Source: ChocPot-Mid sp043804925 | GTDB lineage: Bacteria > Bacteroidota > Ignavibacteria > Kapaibacteriales > UBA2268 | Direction of reading: 5' to 3' | DNA: 61,386 nt | Assembly: GCA_043804925.1 (NCBI GenBank) | Contig: JAZDIP010000100.1 | Span: forward strand, 1-61,386 | Part shown: positions 54,504 through 61,386 of the stretch, piece after piece | Layout: each line of letters starts with the position of its first letter | How positions within the stretch are numbered: position 1 is the stretch's first letter | Translations under genes and position numbers: made by a program | The notes under the pieces: model-generated | Database searches by the model: none | The model's input: only the letters and a program-made list of their open reading frames with translations | What the model was told of the DNA's origin: nothing

Positions 54504-55745
54504 ATGTATTTTAAATTAGCATGGAGGAATATCTGGAGAAACTGGCGACGGGCTGTTATCACTATGGCAGCAATAATGTTTGCAGTGTTTCTGACTATTA
54601 TCATGAGAGGTATGCAACTCGGTACTTATGATAAAAATATTCAGAATACACTTGAAATGATGACATCTTATCTTCAGATTCAGGTTGTCGGATACCTCGA
54701 CAATCCAACATTACGAAAAACTTTCGATTATGATAATAAGATTAAATCAATTCTGAATAGTGAAGAAAAAGTTCTGGCTTATACTCCAAGAATCAATGCC
54801 GACGGGTTAATTGGAAATAAGACTAATTCATTCGGAACCGGTATTATTGCCGTTAATCCCGAAACCGAAATTAAAGTATCAAAATTACATGAACGTGTAA
54901 AAACTGGTGATTTCGTTAATTCAAAAAATATATATGGAATTGTCATTGGTTATAAACTTCTCGAAAATCTTCAGGCAAAAATCGGAGACGAGATTGTAAT
55001 TCTTTCTTCCGGCTACGACGGCACAATGGGTAATTTAAAGTTTAAAATAATCGGTACTTCAAAGTTCGGACAAACAGAGTTTGACAAAATGTCCGTATTT
55101 ATGCACATTGACGCCGCTAGAGAATTGCTTTCCATGGGGAACAAAATCAGTGCAGTTGCAATTAAAATTGACAATCTTCACAATGTTGATGAAGTCAAAT
55201 CAAATTTGAATAATAAGTTAAATGCTGTGAAATTAAATAATGATTACAAACTTTCTGCATTTGACTGGGGTGAACTTTTACCTTCATTGAAACAATCGAT
55301 AGAGTTCGACAATGCACAAGGAATTTTAACTCTTGGAATCTTATTAGCCATAGTTGCATTCGGTATTCTAAATACAGTTGTAATGTCAATTACAGAAAGA
55401 TACAGGGAATTCGGAGTTCTTATAGCACTCGGAATGAGACAAATTAAACTAGCCGTCATAGTTTTTCTTGAAACAATATTTATCACTTTAATTGGAAGCT
55501 TTGTCGGCATTGTATTGGGGTATATTTTTAACTATTACATTGTGCAAAACCCAATCAAGTTTTCTGGAGAATTTGCTTCTATGTATGAAGAATTTGGTTG
55601 GGAAGCGGCAATGTATTCATCGTTGGAACCGAGTATTTTCATCAGTACTTTGATTTCAATTTTTTCGATAGTATTGATTGTTTACTTTTTCCCAGCATAC
55701 AGATTAATGAAGCTGGAAGCGTTGAAGGGAATTAGATACACTTAA
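54504..55745 (+). CDS. ABC transporter permease, FtsX/LolC-MacB type
   Basis: This 413-residue permease has an N-terminal helix after FKLAWRNIWRNWRRAVITMA and a large periplasmic MacB-like domain (about 45-265). Three C-terminal helices follow (LTLGILLAIVAFGILNTVVM, the VFLETIFITLIGSFVGIVLG pair, and SIFISTLISIFSIVLIVYF), the usual layout of LolC/LolE. It has a ribosome site (AGGGTAAG). It is one of a pair whose partner starts 300 bases downstream. The pair probably acts with the ATPase at 58.5 kb. Confidence 0.92.
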   Translation: MYFKLAWRNIWRNWRRAVITMAAIMFAVFLTIIMRGMQLGTYDKNIQNTLEMMTSYLQIQVVGYLDNPTLRKTFDYDNKIKSILNSEEKVLAYTPRINADGLIGNKTNSFGTGIIAVNPETEIKVSKLHERVKTGDFVNSKNIYGIVIGYKLLENLQAKIGDEIVILSSGYDGTMGNLKFKIIGTSKFGQTEFDKMSVFMHIDAARELLSMGNKISAVAIKIDNLHNVDEVKSNLNNKLNAVKLNNDYKLSAFDWGELLPSLKQSIEFDNAQGILTLGILLAIVAFGILNTVVMSITERYREFGVLIALGMRQIKLAVIVFLETIFITLIGSFVGIVLGYIFNYYIVQNPIKFSGEFASMYEEFGWEAAMYSSLEPSIFISTLISIFSIVLIVYFFPAYRLMKLEALKGIRYT

Positions 55746-55765
55746 TTTAATGTAGAATGATTTTT

Positions 55766-55800
55766 TAGTCAACAGTCGTTAGTCGACAGTCGTTAGTCAG
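55766..55800 (+). repeat. AGTCAACAGTCGTTAGTCG-type spacer repeat
   Basis: Tandem variants of AGTCGTTAGTCGACAGTC lie after the first permease gene. Confidence 0.7.
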
Positions 55801-55829
55801 GACAATTGAAGACGATTGAATGTAGTGAA

Positions 55830-55880
55830 AAACTCTGTGTGGCTCTGTGAATTCTCTGTGGAACTCTGTGGAATTGGTAT
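55830..55880. repeat. Left half of the CTCTGTG element
   Basis: AACTCTGTGTGGCTCTGTGA and GGAACTCTGTGGAATTGG match the left arm of the full elements at 57369-57484 and 59281-59398. The right arm is missing here. Confidence 0.75.
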
Positions 55881-56043
55881 AACTCAAACAGTTAAATAAT
55901 AATTTCACGCAAAGACGCGGCTATAGAAAATAGAAAAAAGAAGATAGAAAAGAGAAAAACTATACTGTAAGGATTAAAAGGATATAGTTTGAAAATTTGT
56001 ATTTTGAAAATTGTAAAATTGAAAATTATAATTAGGGTTGATT

Positions 56044-57258
56044 ATGTTTATTAAAATTGCATGGCGAAATATTTGGCGGCACAAAAGAAGGTCAATGATT
56101 ATTATATCATCAATTGTCATCGGTGTTATTGCTTTAATGCTTATGGACAGTATCAGTCGGGGGATGATGAAACAAATGCTCGAAAGATACATCATTGCTC
56201 ATGTATCGCATATTCAAATTCATGATGAAGGTTTTGAAAATGATAATGATGTGCACAAAGTTGTTCCCGAACACAAGAAAATTGAAACACTCCTCGGTTC
56301 AACTCCATTTATTAAACACTATAGCAAAAGAGTATCTGTATTTGGTTTACTCAGCAGTGCAAATGCTTCTGCAGGTGTTGCAATCATTGGAATTCAACCG
56401 GATAAAGAAAGAAACATTACCGATATTCACTCAAAAATTATATCAGGAAAATATTTGTCGGGTAATCCCCATGAAATAGTTATTGGTGTAAAAATAGCAG
56501 AAAAGCTCGAAGTTGAAATTGGCGATAAAGTGGTTTCTGTTGCTTCTGATGTCGATGGTAATGTCAGCAACGAGTTGTTTAGGGTTGCGGGAATTTATAA
56601 AACAAGTGACGATAATTTTGATAAAACATATATTTACATTCCAATTCAAACAGCACAGAAAATGCTTGGGATTAACGATGGAGTTCACGAGTTTGCAATG
56701 ATTACCAATAACTCAAAATTGGTCCCTCAGTATAAGGATAAATTACTTAAAGCAATTGATGGAAAATACGAAATACTTACATTTTGGGATAAAATGCCGA
56801 TGATGCTAACTTGGCTCGATATGTACGACCAAATGATAATCATCTTCTACTTGATTGTCGGCTTTGCAGTTTTATTCGGAATTGTAAATATTATGCTGAT
56901 GGCTGTTTTCGAAAGGGTACATGAATTTGGTGTTTTGATGTCTATCGGAATGAAAAGAACTAAAGTATTCACAATGGTTATTCAGGAAGCATTTATGCTT
57001 GGTTTTGTGGGTACGGTAATTGGTTTTGTACTTGGAATGGCAATATATTATCCTTTGTCGGTTTACGGAATTGATTTCAGCATTTACGCAGAAAGCTTGA
57101 GTTCTTATGGTTTGGGAAGTATTTTGTATCCAATGATGACAAAAGAAGTAATAATTTATACATTCCTAACAATGCCGATTGTTACTGTTGTTGGTGCGAT
57201 TTATCCGGCTATGAAAGCAATAAGATTACAGCCGACGGAGGCGATGCGATACGTTTAG
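56044..57258 (+). CDS. ABC transporter permease, FtsX/LolE-MacB type
   Basis: The 404-residue permease has the same layout as its neighbour: FIKIAWRNIWRHKRRSMIIIS, a first helix, a large periplasmic domain with VSVFGLLSSANASAGVAIIGIQP, and three C-terminal helices around IIIFYLIVGFAVLFGIVNIM. The ATG at 56044 is preferred to a TTG two codons earlier. The two permeases resemble LolC and LolE, an unequal pair serving one ATPase. The spacer before it (55746-56043) holds only repeats. Confidence 0.92.
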   Translation: MFIKIAWRNIWRHKRRSMIIISSIVIGVIALMLMDSISRGMMKQMLERYIIAHVSHIQIHDEGFENDNDVHKVVPEHKKIETLLGSTPFIKHYSKRVSVFGLLSSANASAGVAIIGIQPDKERNITDIHSKIISGKYLSGNPHEIVIGVKIAEKLEVEIGDKVVSVASDVDGNVSNELFRVAGIYKTSDDNFDKTYIYIPIQTAQKMLGINDGVHEFAMITNNSKLVPQYKDKLLKAIDGKYEILTFWDKMPMMLTWLDMYDQMIIIFYLIVGFAVLFGIVNIMLMAVFERVHEFGVLMSIGMKRTKVFTMVIQEAFMLGFVGTVIGFVLGMAIYYPLSVYGIDFSIYAESLSSYGLGSILYPMMTKEVIIYTFLTMPIVTVVGAIYPAMKAIRLQPTEAMRYV

Positions 57259-57297
57259 AAACTTCGTTTCTTAATGTAGAATGTAGAATGTAAAATG

Positions 57298-57340
57298 AAG
57301 TTAGTCGACAGTCGATAGTCGTTAGTCGACAGTAAAAAAA
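57298..57340 (+). repeat. AGTCGACAGTCGATAGTCG-type spacer repeat
   Basis: This is another copy of the AGTCGTTAGTCGACAGTC family, in the 390-base spacer after the second permease. Confidence 0.7.
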
Positions 57341-57368
57341 CAATTGAAGAAGTTTAGATTTGTTGAAA

Positions 57369-57484
57369 AACTCTGTGTGGCTCTGTGAATTCTCTGTGAA
57401 ACTCTGTGTAATTGATTTTATTCCGTTACAAAACAATATTATACAGAGAACCACAGAGTTGAAGACACAGAGTTCCACTGAGAG
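57369..57484. repeat. CTCTGTG/CACAGAG imperfect inverted repeat element (about 116 bases)
   Basis: The left arm has CTCTGTGTGGCTCTGTGA and ACTCTGTGTAATTGATTTT. The right arm has CAGAGAACCACAGAGTTGAA and GACACAGAGTTCCAC. It is nearly the same as the element at 59281-59398. Confidence 0.85.
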
Positions 57485-57535
57485 TAAAACAATTGTTCAG
57501 TGAAGTTGTTTATTTACGAATTAAGAATTGAGGGA

Positions 57536-57615
57536 ACAATCGCAAAGCGATTGAATATTTGTAGAATGATTATTATTAAAGAAATACAATCCCAGAGGGA
57601 TTGAATGTTGGTAAC
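57536..57615. repeat. Two REP-like palindromes with covarying stems
   Basis: CAATCGCAAAGCGATTGAAT with tail ATTTGTAGAA, and CAATCCCAGAGGGATTGAAT with tail GTTGGTAACAG, belong to the same family as the three units at 50118-50247. They lie just before the lipoprotein gene. Apart from repeats I see nothing else in the 57259-57648 spacer. Confidence 0.8.
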
Positions 57616-57648
57616 AGAAAATTATATGAATAAAATTGAAGTGATTTA

Positions 57649-58509
57649 ATGAAAAGATTGATTTTAATATTATTATTGGCAATAACTATTTTATCATGTA
57701 GGGAAATTTATGATGAAATAAAAGAATGGCAAATTAACTATATATCTAAAATATTAAATAATCCGGAAAATATTTACGAAATTATTAGTACATGGAATAA
57801 TTCTGGAACTTTCCAAACTATATCAAGTAAAAATTTTGTTATACAGGATTCATTAAAACAATATATTGATTACGTAAAAAAAATTAAAAGTTATGGTTAT
57901 ACAATTAAAATTCTTGACCCTTGGATGTTTCGGGAAGCAAATTCTAGAAAAGTTCATTTTTGTAACGAAATTCTTGTTAAAGCCAAAAACTATGATTTGT
58001 ATATGGTCTTTCGATTCCAAACTGAGAGAAATAAATTTAATTTAGTAAAAATTGATACAAATAAATCATCAATTTATAAGGGAAAGAGAGATTTATCTCT
58101 AAGGGATACGGTGCTTAAAGAAAATGAAAGATTTGTTGATTTAATGTGTAAAAATCCTGAACAATTAATTAGTGTAATAGATAATAGCGATTATTTTTCA
58201 GAAATTTGTCGAAAAATTAATATGCCAGACGATTCTTTGAAATTTTATTCACGACATTTAAAAATTCTTATTGAATTTGGATATGAAATATACAACAGAA
58301 ATACTTTTTATTTTAGTGATGCTCGAAATGTTACTGGAGGAATACCATTAGGAATAGATGACGAAATTGTAATCAAAGGAAAAGGTAAGGAATTATACAT
58401 TAGCTTGTTATTTGTATCTGAGAACGATAAGGTAGTATTAGCTAATATGTTTAATGATAAAAGAACACTTACACAGCAAGTGAGTGAATTTAAATATCCC
58501 AATGAATAA
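57649..58509 (+). CDS. Lipoprotein of unknown function within the export operon
   Basis: The 286-residue protein has a lipoprotein signal (KRLILILLLAITILSC). The mature part is helix-rich with two similar halves, each having a run of the type FxxxxLK then YGYxI/FGYEI and a bulky beta block. I do not recognise the family. It sits between the second permease and the ATPase and is separated from them by repeats. Its base composition is lower in GC than that of the operon genes around it, so it may be a later arrival. It could still be part of the export machine. Confidence 0.7.
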   Translation: MKRLILILLLAITILSCREIYDEIKEWQINYISKILNNPENIYEIISTWNNSGTFQTISSKNFVIQDSLKQYIDYVKKIKSYGYTIKILDPWMFREANSRKVHFCNEILVKAKNYDLYMVFRFQTERNKFNLVKIDTNKSSIYKGKRDLSLRDTVLKENERFVDLMCKNPEQLISVIDNSDYFSEICRKINMPDDSLKFYSRHLKILIEFGYEIYNRNTFYFSDARNVTGGIPLGIDDEIVIKGKGKELYISLLFVSENDKVVLANMFNDKRTLTQQVSEFKYPNE

Positions 58510-58546
58510 AATAAATAACAAATAAAATAAATTTAAGGTTAACAAT

Positions 58547-59230
58547 ATGGAAATAATTAAAGTTGAAAATGTTGAGAAAATTTATCAGGATAATGGCGTG
58601 CCTGTCCATGCCTTGAGAGGTATTGACCTTGCGGTTAATAAAGGTGATTATATCGTTATTGCAGGTCCTTCAGGTTCGGGTAAGACGACATTGCTGAATG
58701 TAATGGGTACTTTGGATGTGCCTACAAAAGGACAGGTGTTTTTGGAAGGAAATGATGTCAGCCAAAAAAAAGCAAAAGAACTTTCGGAAATCCGGCTAAC
58801 CAAACTTGGTTTCGTTTTTCAGGCATATAATCTTATTCCTGTTCTGACTTCCGTCGAAAACATTGAATTTGCAATGTTGCTTAGAGGTATATCAGCAAAG
58901 GAGAGGCATCAAAAAGCTTTGGCTGTCATGGAGGAACTTGGCATAGCAGAGTTAAAAAACAAAATGCCAAACCAGATGAGCGGCGGTCAACAGCAAAGAG
59001 TAGCAGTTGCAAGAGCGATTGTAAATGACCCTGTTATTGTTTTAGCTGATGAACCAACTGCTAATCTCGATTCAAAGACAGGAGATGTCCTGCTTGATTT
59101 AATGGAGAAAATGAATAAGGAAAAGAATATTACATTCATCTTTTCATCGCATGACAAGCAGGTTATTGACAGGGCAAAACGGTTACTTATTTTGAAAGAT
59201 GGACTGATTGTTGAAGACAAGTCTTTTTAA
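58547..59230 (+). CDS. ABC transporter ATP-binding protein, LolD/MacB type
   Basis: The 227-residue ATPase has all motifs: Walker A GPSGSGKTTLLNVMG, Q-loop FVFQAYNLIPVLT, signature MSGGQQQRVAVARAI, Walker B VIVLADEPTANLDS and switch His FIFSSHD. The sequence is closest to the LolD/MacB/FtsE type that drives FtsX-like permeases without carrying substrate through a pore. It should power the two permeases upstream. Confidence 0.95.
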   Translation: MEIIKVENVEKIYQDNGVPVHALRGIDLAVNKGDYIVIAGPSGSGKTTLLNVMGTLDVPTKGQVFLEGNDVSQKKAKELSEIRLTKLGFVFQAYNLIPVLTSVENIEFAMLLRGISAKERHQKALAVMEELGIAELKNKMPNQMSGGQQQRVAVARAIVNDPVIVLADEPTANLDSKTGDVLLDLMEKMNKEKNITFIFSSHDKQVIDRAKRLLILKDGLIVEDKSF

Positions 59231-59280
59231 TCAGTAGAAAGTTCAAAAGTTTAAAGGAAATACATTTATTCGATTTAAGA

Positions 59281-59398
59281 ACTCAGTGAGACTCTGTGGA
59301 TTCTCCGTCGAACTCTGTGTAATTGATTTTTTCATTTAATTAAAAACAACATGACACAGAGATACACAGAGTTGAAGACACAGAGTTCCACAGAGGGT
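59281..59398. repeat. CTCTGTG/CACAGAG imperfect inverted repeat element (about 118 bases)
   Basis: This is the second full copy. It has GACTCTGTGGATTCTCCGTC and ACTCTGTGTAATTGATTTT on the left, and GACACAGAG, ACACAGAGTTGAAGACACAG and TTCCACAGAGG on the right. It lies between the ATPase and barrel genes. Confidence 0.85.
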
Positions 59399-59422
59399 AA
59401 TAAAAAATAGAATATAGAAGAT

Positions 59423-60598
59423 ATGAAGAAATATATCATAATAATTTTGTTGTTTGTGAATAGTAACTTATTCGCTGAGATTGAATTTGATTTCAACGGA
59501 TATATTTATGATTTGCCATCGTACCAGAAAGTACCGGATACATTCAAAAGCATGGACACAAGTTTGAGTGGATTTGATAATTTTGTAATGAATATCACTC
59601 GTTTGAGATTCAGACCAAATGTAAAGTTCGGCGAAACTGGACGACTGACTCTGCATTATGAAATGGATGCTTTGATTACAAAATTCAATCTACCTTATTT
59701 TGGGAGCTACAAACAAACAAACAGACAGGTAGTTGATTTGAATTGGAAAATTGCCAATGAAGAAATCAGTTCAGGTGTGAATATTATAGCTAATCACTTT
59801 ATTGATATGCTCTATTACAAACACTTCTTCGATTGGGGTGAAGTCGTTTTAGGCAGACAGGTTATTGCTTGGGGAGTTGGTCGTGTTTGGCAACCGACAG
59901 ATTTGTTCAATCCGCTAAATCCTGCAAACTTCTCAAAAACTGAGCGGGATGGTGCTGATGCCTTGTCCTCGAAAATATTCATAGGTGATTTCACCGATTT
60001 GGAACTTGTTGCTAATTTCAGCGAGAAAATTAAAAATTACAACTATGGTGCAAGGTTCAGGACAAATTATGAGGAATACGATTTGTCAGCTACTGCCGGA
60101 TACTTTGACCATAGAGCGGTTATTGGCGGATACTTTGCAGGAAATTTATTCGATGCGGGTTTTCGTGGTGAGGCAATTTATTCGATGAATGAGCAAGATG
60201 CAGATTCAAATTACATTAGAGGAATAATTGGTTTGGATTATCAGTTTCCTCATAATATTTACGCAATGATTGAATACCAATACAATGGTGAAGGCACACT
60301 AAACAAGAATGAATACCTGAATTATTTCGCAAGATTGATGAACGGTGAAATTCAAAATGTCAGCAGGAATTACCTCGCTATTATGTCTTCTTATCAGATT
60401 CATCCTTTGGTTTCTTCCTCATTAATGTCAATTACGAATCTGAATGACGGAAGCGGAATGCTTGGTTTATCTGTTGGTTACAATGCTCTTCAGGATTTGA
60501 ATCTTGGATTAGGGACAATGTTTTTCTACGGTGGAACAGGAACAGAATACAGCTTTTATGCACCGGCTTTTTATTTATCGGCAGAATATTTCTTTTAA
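59423..60598 (+). CDS. Outer-membrane beta-barrel protein (DUF1302/porin-like)
   Basis: The 391-residue protein has a signal peptide (KKYIIIILLFVNSNLFA) and a barrel-type body with WGEVVLGRQVIAWGVGRVWQPTDLFNPLNPANFSKTERDGADAL. This is the diagnostic block of porin-like proteins that occur with LolA-like and RND or ABC exporters. It ends in alternating strands finishing with YLSAEYFF. It is the likely outer-membrane end of the export operon. It could act as acceptor, exit channel or insertase. Confidence 0.87.
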   Translation: MKKYIIIILLFVNSNLFAEIEFDFNGYIYDLPSYQKVPDTFKSMDTSLSGFDNFVMNITRLRFRPNVKFGETGRLTLHYEMDALITKFNLPYFGSYKQTNRQVVDLNWKIANEEISSGVNIIANHFIDMLYYKHFFDWGEVVLGRQVIAWGVGRVWQPTDLFNPLNPANFSKTERDGADALSSKIFIGDFTDLELVANFSEKIKNYNYGARFRTNYEEYDLSATAGYFDHRAVIGGYFAGNLFDAGFRGEAIYSMNEQDADSNYIRGIIGLDYQFPHNIYAMIEYQYNGEGTLNKNEYLNYFARLMNGEIQNVSRNYLAIMSSYQIHPLVSSSLMSITNLNDGSGMLGLSVGYNALQDLNLGLGTMFFYGGTGTEYSFYAPAFYLSAEYFF

Positions 60599-60673
60599 TT
60601 CATTTATTCAATTTTTTTAAGATATTATACTTTTAATTATCTTTGTAAGAAAAAATTTTAAAGGATTAAGAAA

Positions 60674-61165
60674 ATGGAAAGAATTGCGATATATCCCGGA
60701 ACATTTGACCCGATTACAAACGGGCACATAGACGTTATTGACCGGGCAAGCAAAATGTTCGACAAAGTTATTGTTGTAGTAGCAATTAACTCAAAAAAAA
60801 CTTGTCTTTTCAGTGAAGCTGAAAGATTTGAAATGGCTAAGGAGTCTCTCAAACATCTTGATAATGTTCTCGTTGAAATGCATCAGGGTTTGACTGTGGA
60901 TTTTGCAAGAAAAGTCAATGCTTCAGCAATAATCAGAGGTATCAGAGCAGTATCCGATTATGAATATGAATTCCAAATTGCATTAATGAACAGAAAACTG
61001 AATCCTGATGTAAATACGATTTTCCTTCTTCCACACGAAAAATATACATATTTAAATTCAAGCATCATTAGAGAACTTTCCCTCTATGGAGAAGACGTTG
61101 CTGAATTTGTTCCTTTAGCCGTTGAAGAAAAGCTAAAAGAAAAACGAACAATTAAAACATTATAA
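60674..61165 (+). CDS. coaD: Phosphopantetheine adenylyltransferase
   Basis: This enzyme adds AMP to 4'-phosphopantetheine in CoA synthesis. The 163 residues show the family's IAIYPGTFDPITNGHIDVIDRA with the TxxH-type nucleotide site, FARKVNASAIIRGIRAVSDYEYEFQIALMNRKLNP, and the switch block KYTYLNSSIIRELSLYGEDVAEFVP. It is monocistronic and ends at a bidirectional terminator. panB of the same pathway lies at 33.4 kb. Confidence 0.97.
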   Translation: MERIAIYPGTFDPITNGHIDVIDRASKMFDKVIVVVAINSKKTCLFSEAERFEMAKESLKHLDNVLVEMHQGLTVDFARKVNASAIIRGIRAVSDYEYEFQIALMNRKLNPDVNTIFLLPHEKYTYLNSSIIRELSLYGEDVAEFVPLAVEEKLKEKRTIKTL

Positions 61166-61186
61166 AACTATTCGATAAAAATAAAG

Positions 61187-61215
61187 AAACCCTTAAGGTA
61201 AAACCTTAAGGGCTT
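61187..61215. terminator. Bidirectional terminator hairpin
   Basis: A 10-base perfect stem, CCCTTAAGGT with ACCTTAAGGG, closes on AAA. Leftwards it is followed by TTTCTTTATTTT, and rightwards by CTTCTCTT. It separates coaD from the convergent partial gene. Confidence 0.85.
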
Positions 61216-61236
61216 CTCTTATATTATCGGGAGTTA

Positions 61237-61386
61237 TTATTTAACAACTCTCAACTGTCTTGTCAACATCATATTTCCGGATTTCAGTACTATGGTATAT
61301 AAGCCGCTGTTTACACTGCTCATATCCATTTCCATCACTCCGTTGCTGATTTCATATTTGACTTCTATGTTTCTGCCATTGACGTC
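61237..61386 (-). CDS. C-terminal end of a T9SS-secreted protein (partial)
   Basis: The last 49 codons of a leftward gene that enters the window at its right edge read DVNGRNIEVKYEISN and then MEMDMSSVNSGLYTIVLKSG and LTRQLRVVK. The pattern 'SGLYTIVLKSG...R.LRVVK' is the end of a type A T9SS sorting domain. The rest of the protein lies outside the window. Confidence 0.85.
   Translation of the reverse strand, partial: DVNGRNIEVKYEISNGVMEMDMSSVNSGLYTIVLKSGNMMLTRQLRVVK

Overview
The window is AT-rich and gene-dense. It looks like the chromosome of a Bacteroidota or Ignavibacteria/Kapabacteria-type bacterium. The support for this is that three proteins end in type IX secretion (T9SS) sorting domains, many lipoproteins have permissive lipoboxes such as TNC and ISC, TonB-receptor and OmpA-type outer-membrane proteins are common, and one promoter fits the TTTG / TAnnTTTG pattern of that group. 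The genus cannot be told from this sequence. I see no prophage, insertion sequence, integrase or CRISPR array.

Layout. 1-3.4 kb: guaA (missing only the last two bases of its stop), a decayed dinD fragment, a secreted barrel-like protein and an intact dinD. 3.6-5.8 kb: a membrane GAF-GAF protein with a degenerate GGDEF domain. 5.85-6.2 kb: tRNA-Pro and tRNA-Ser around simple repeats. 6.5-12.5 kb: a likely sensory operon of a TonB-dependent receptor, a YfiR-like hybrid histidine kinase and a receiver-kinase protein. 12.6-17.2 kb: an Omp28-like T9SS cargo protein and a PEP/pyruvate-binding-domain protein. 17.2-22.9 kb: a glycan cluster with gmd, GDP-fucose synthase, two GT2 enzymes, an FkbM methyltransferase and a GT11 fucosyltransferase. 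23-33.4 kb: a MATE exporter, a subtilisin-like T9SS protease, OsmC, two more members of the barrel-like family, and lipoproteins, one with a CX4CH motif. 33.4-38 kb: panB, pdxB, recR, ybaB and pspA. 38-41 kb: two separate nucleotidyltransferase/HEPN pairs and a metalloprotease-like lipoprotein. 41-50 kb: a double-OmpA-domain protein, an FAD-linked oxidase, two unknown paralogous small proteins and two class III nucleotide cyclases with different sensor modules. 50.3-52.9 kb: a TPR lipoprotein and a HAD-like protein. 53-60.6 kb: a probable Lol-like export operon made of a GbsR/MarR regulator, a LolA-like protein, two FtsX/LolC-type permeases, a lipoprotein, an ABC ATPase and an outer-membrane barrel. 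60.7-61.4 kb: coaD and the C-terminal end of another T9SS cargo gene.

Two aspects stand out. The first is the 53-60.6 kb operon, which has all the parts needed to move a lipid or lipoprotein from inner to outer membrane and has a clear palindromic operator at its head. The second is the density of short degenerate repeats and imperfect palindromes in the spacers. Several families recur, one has covarying stems, and similar repeat words have entered the reading frames of both cyclases. One of these forms an in-frame G-rich insertion inside a catalytic domain.

All functional calls rest on recognised motifs read by eye. No database search was run.
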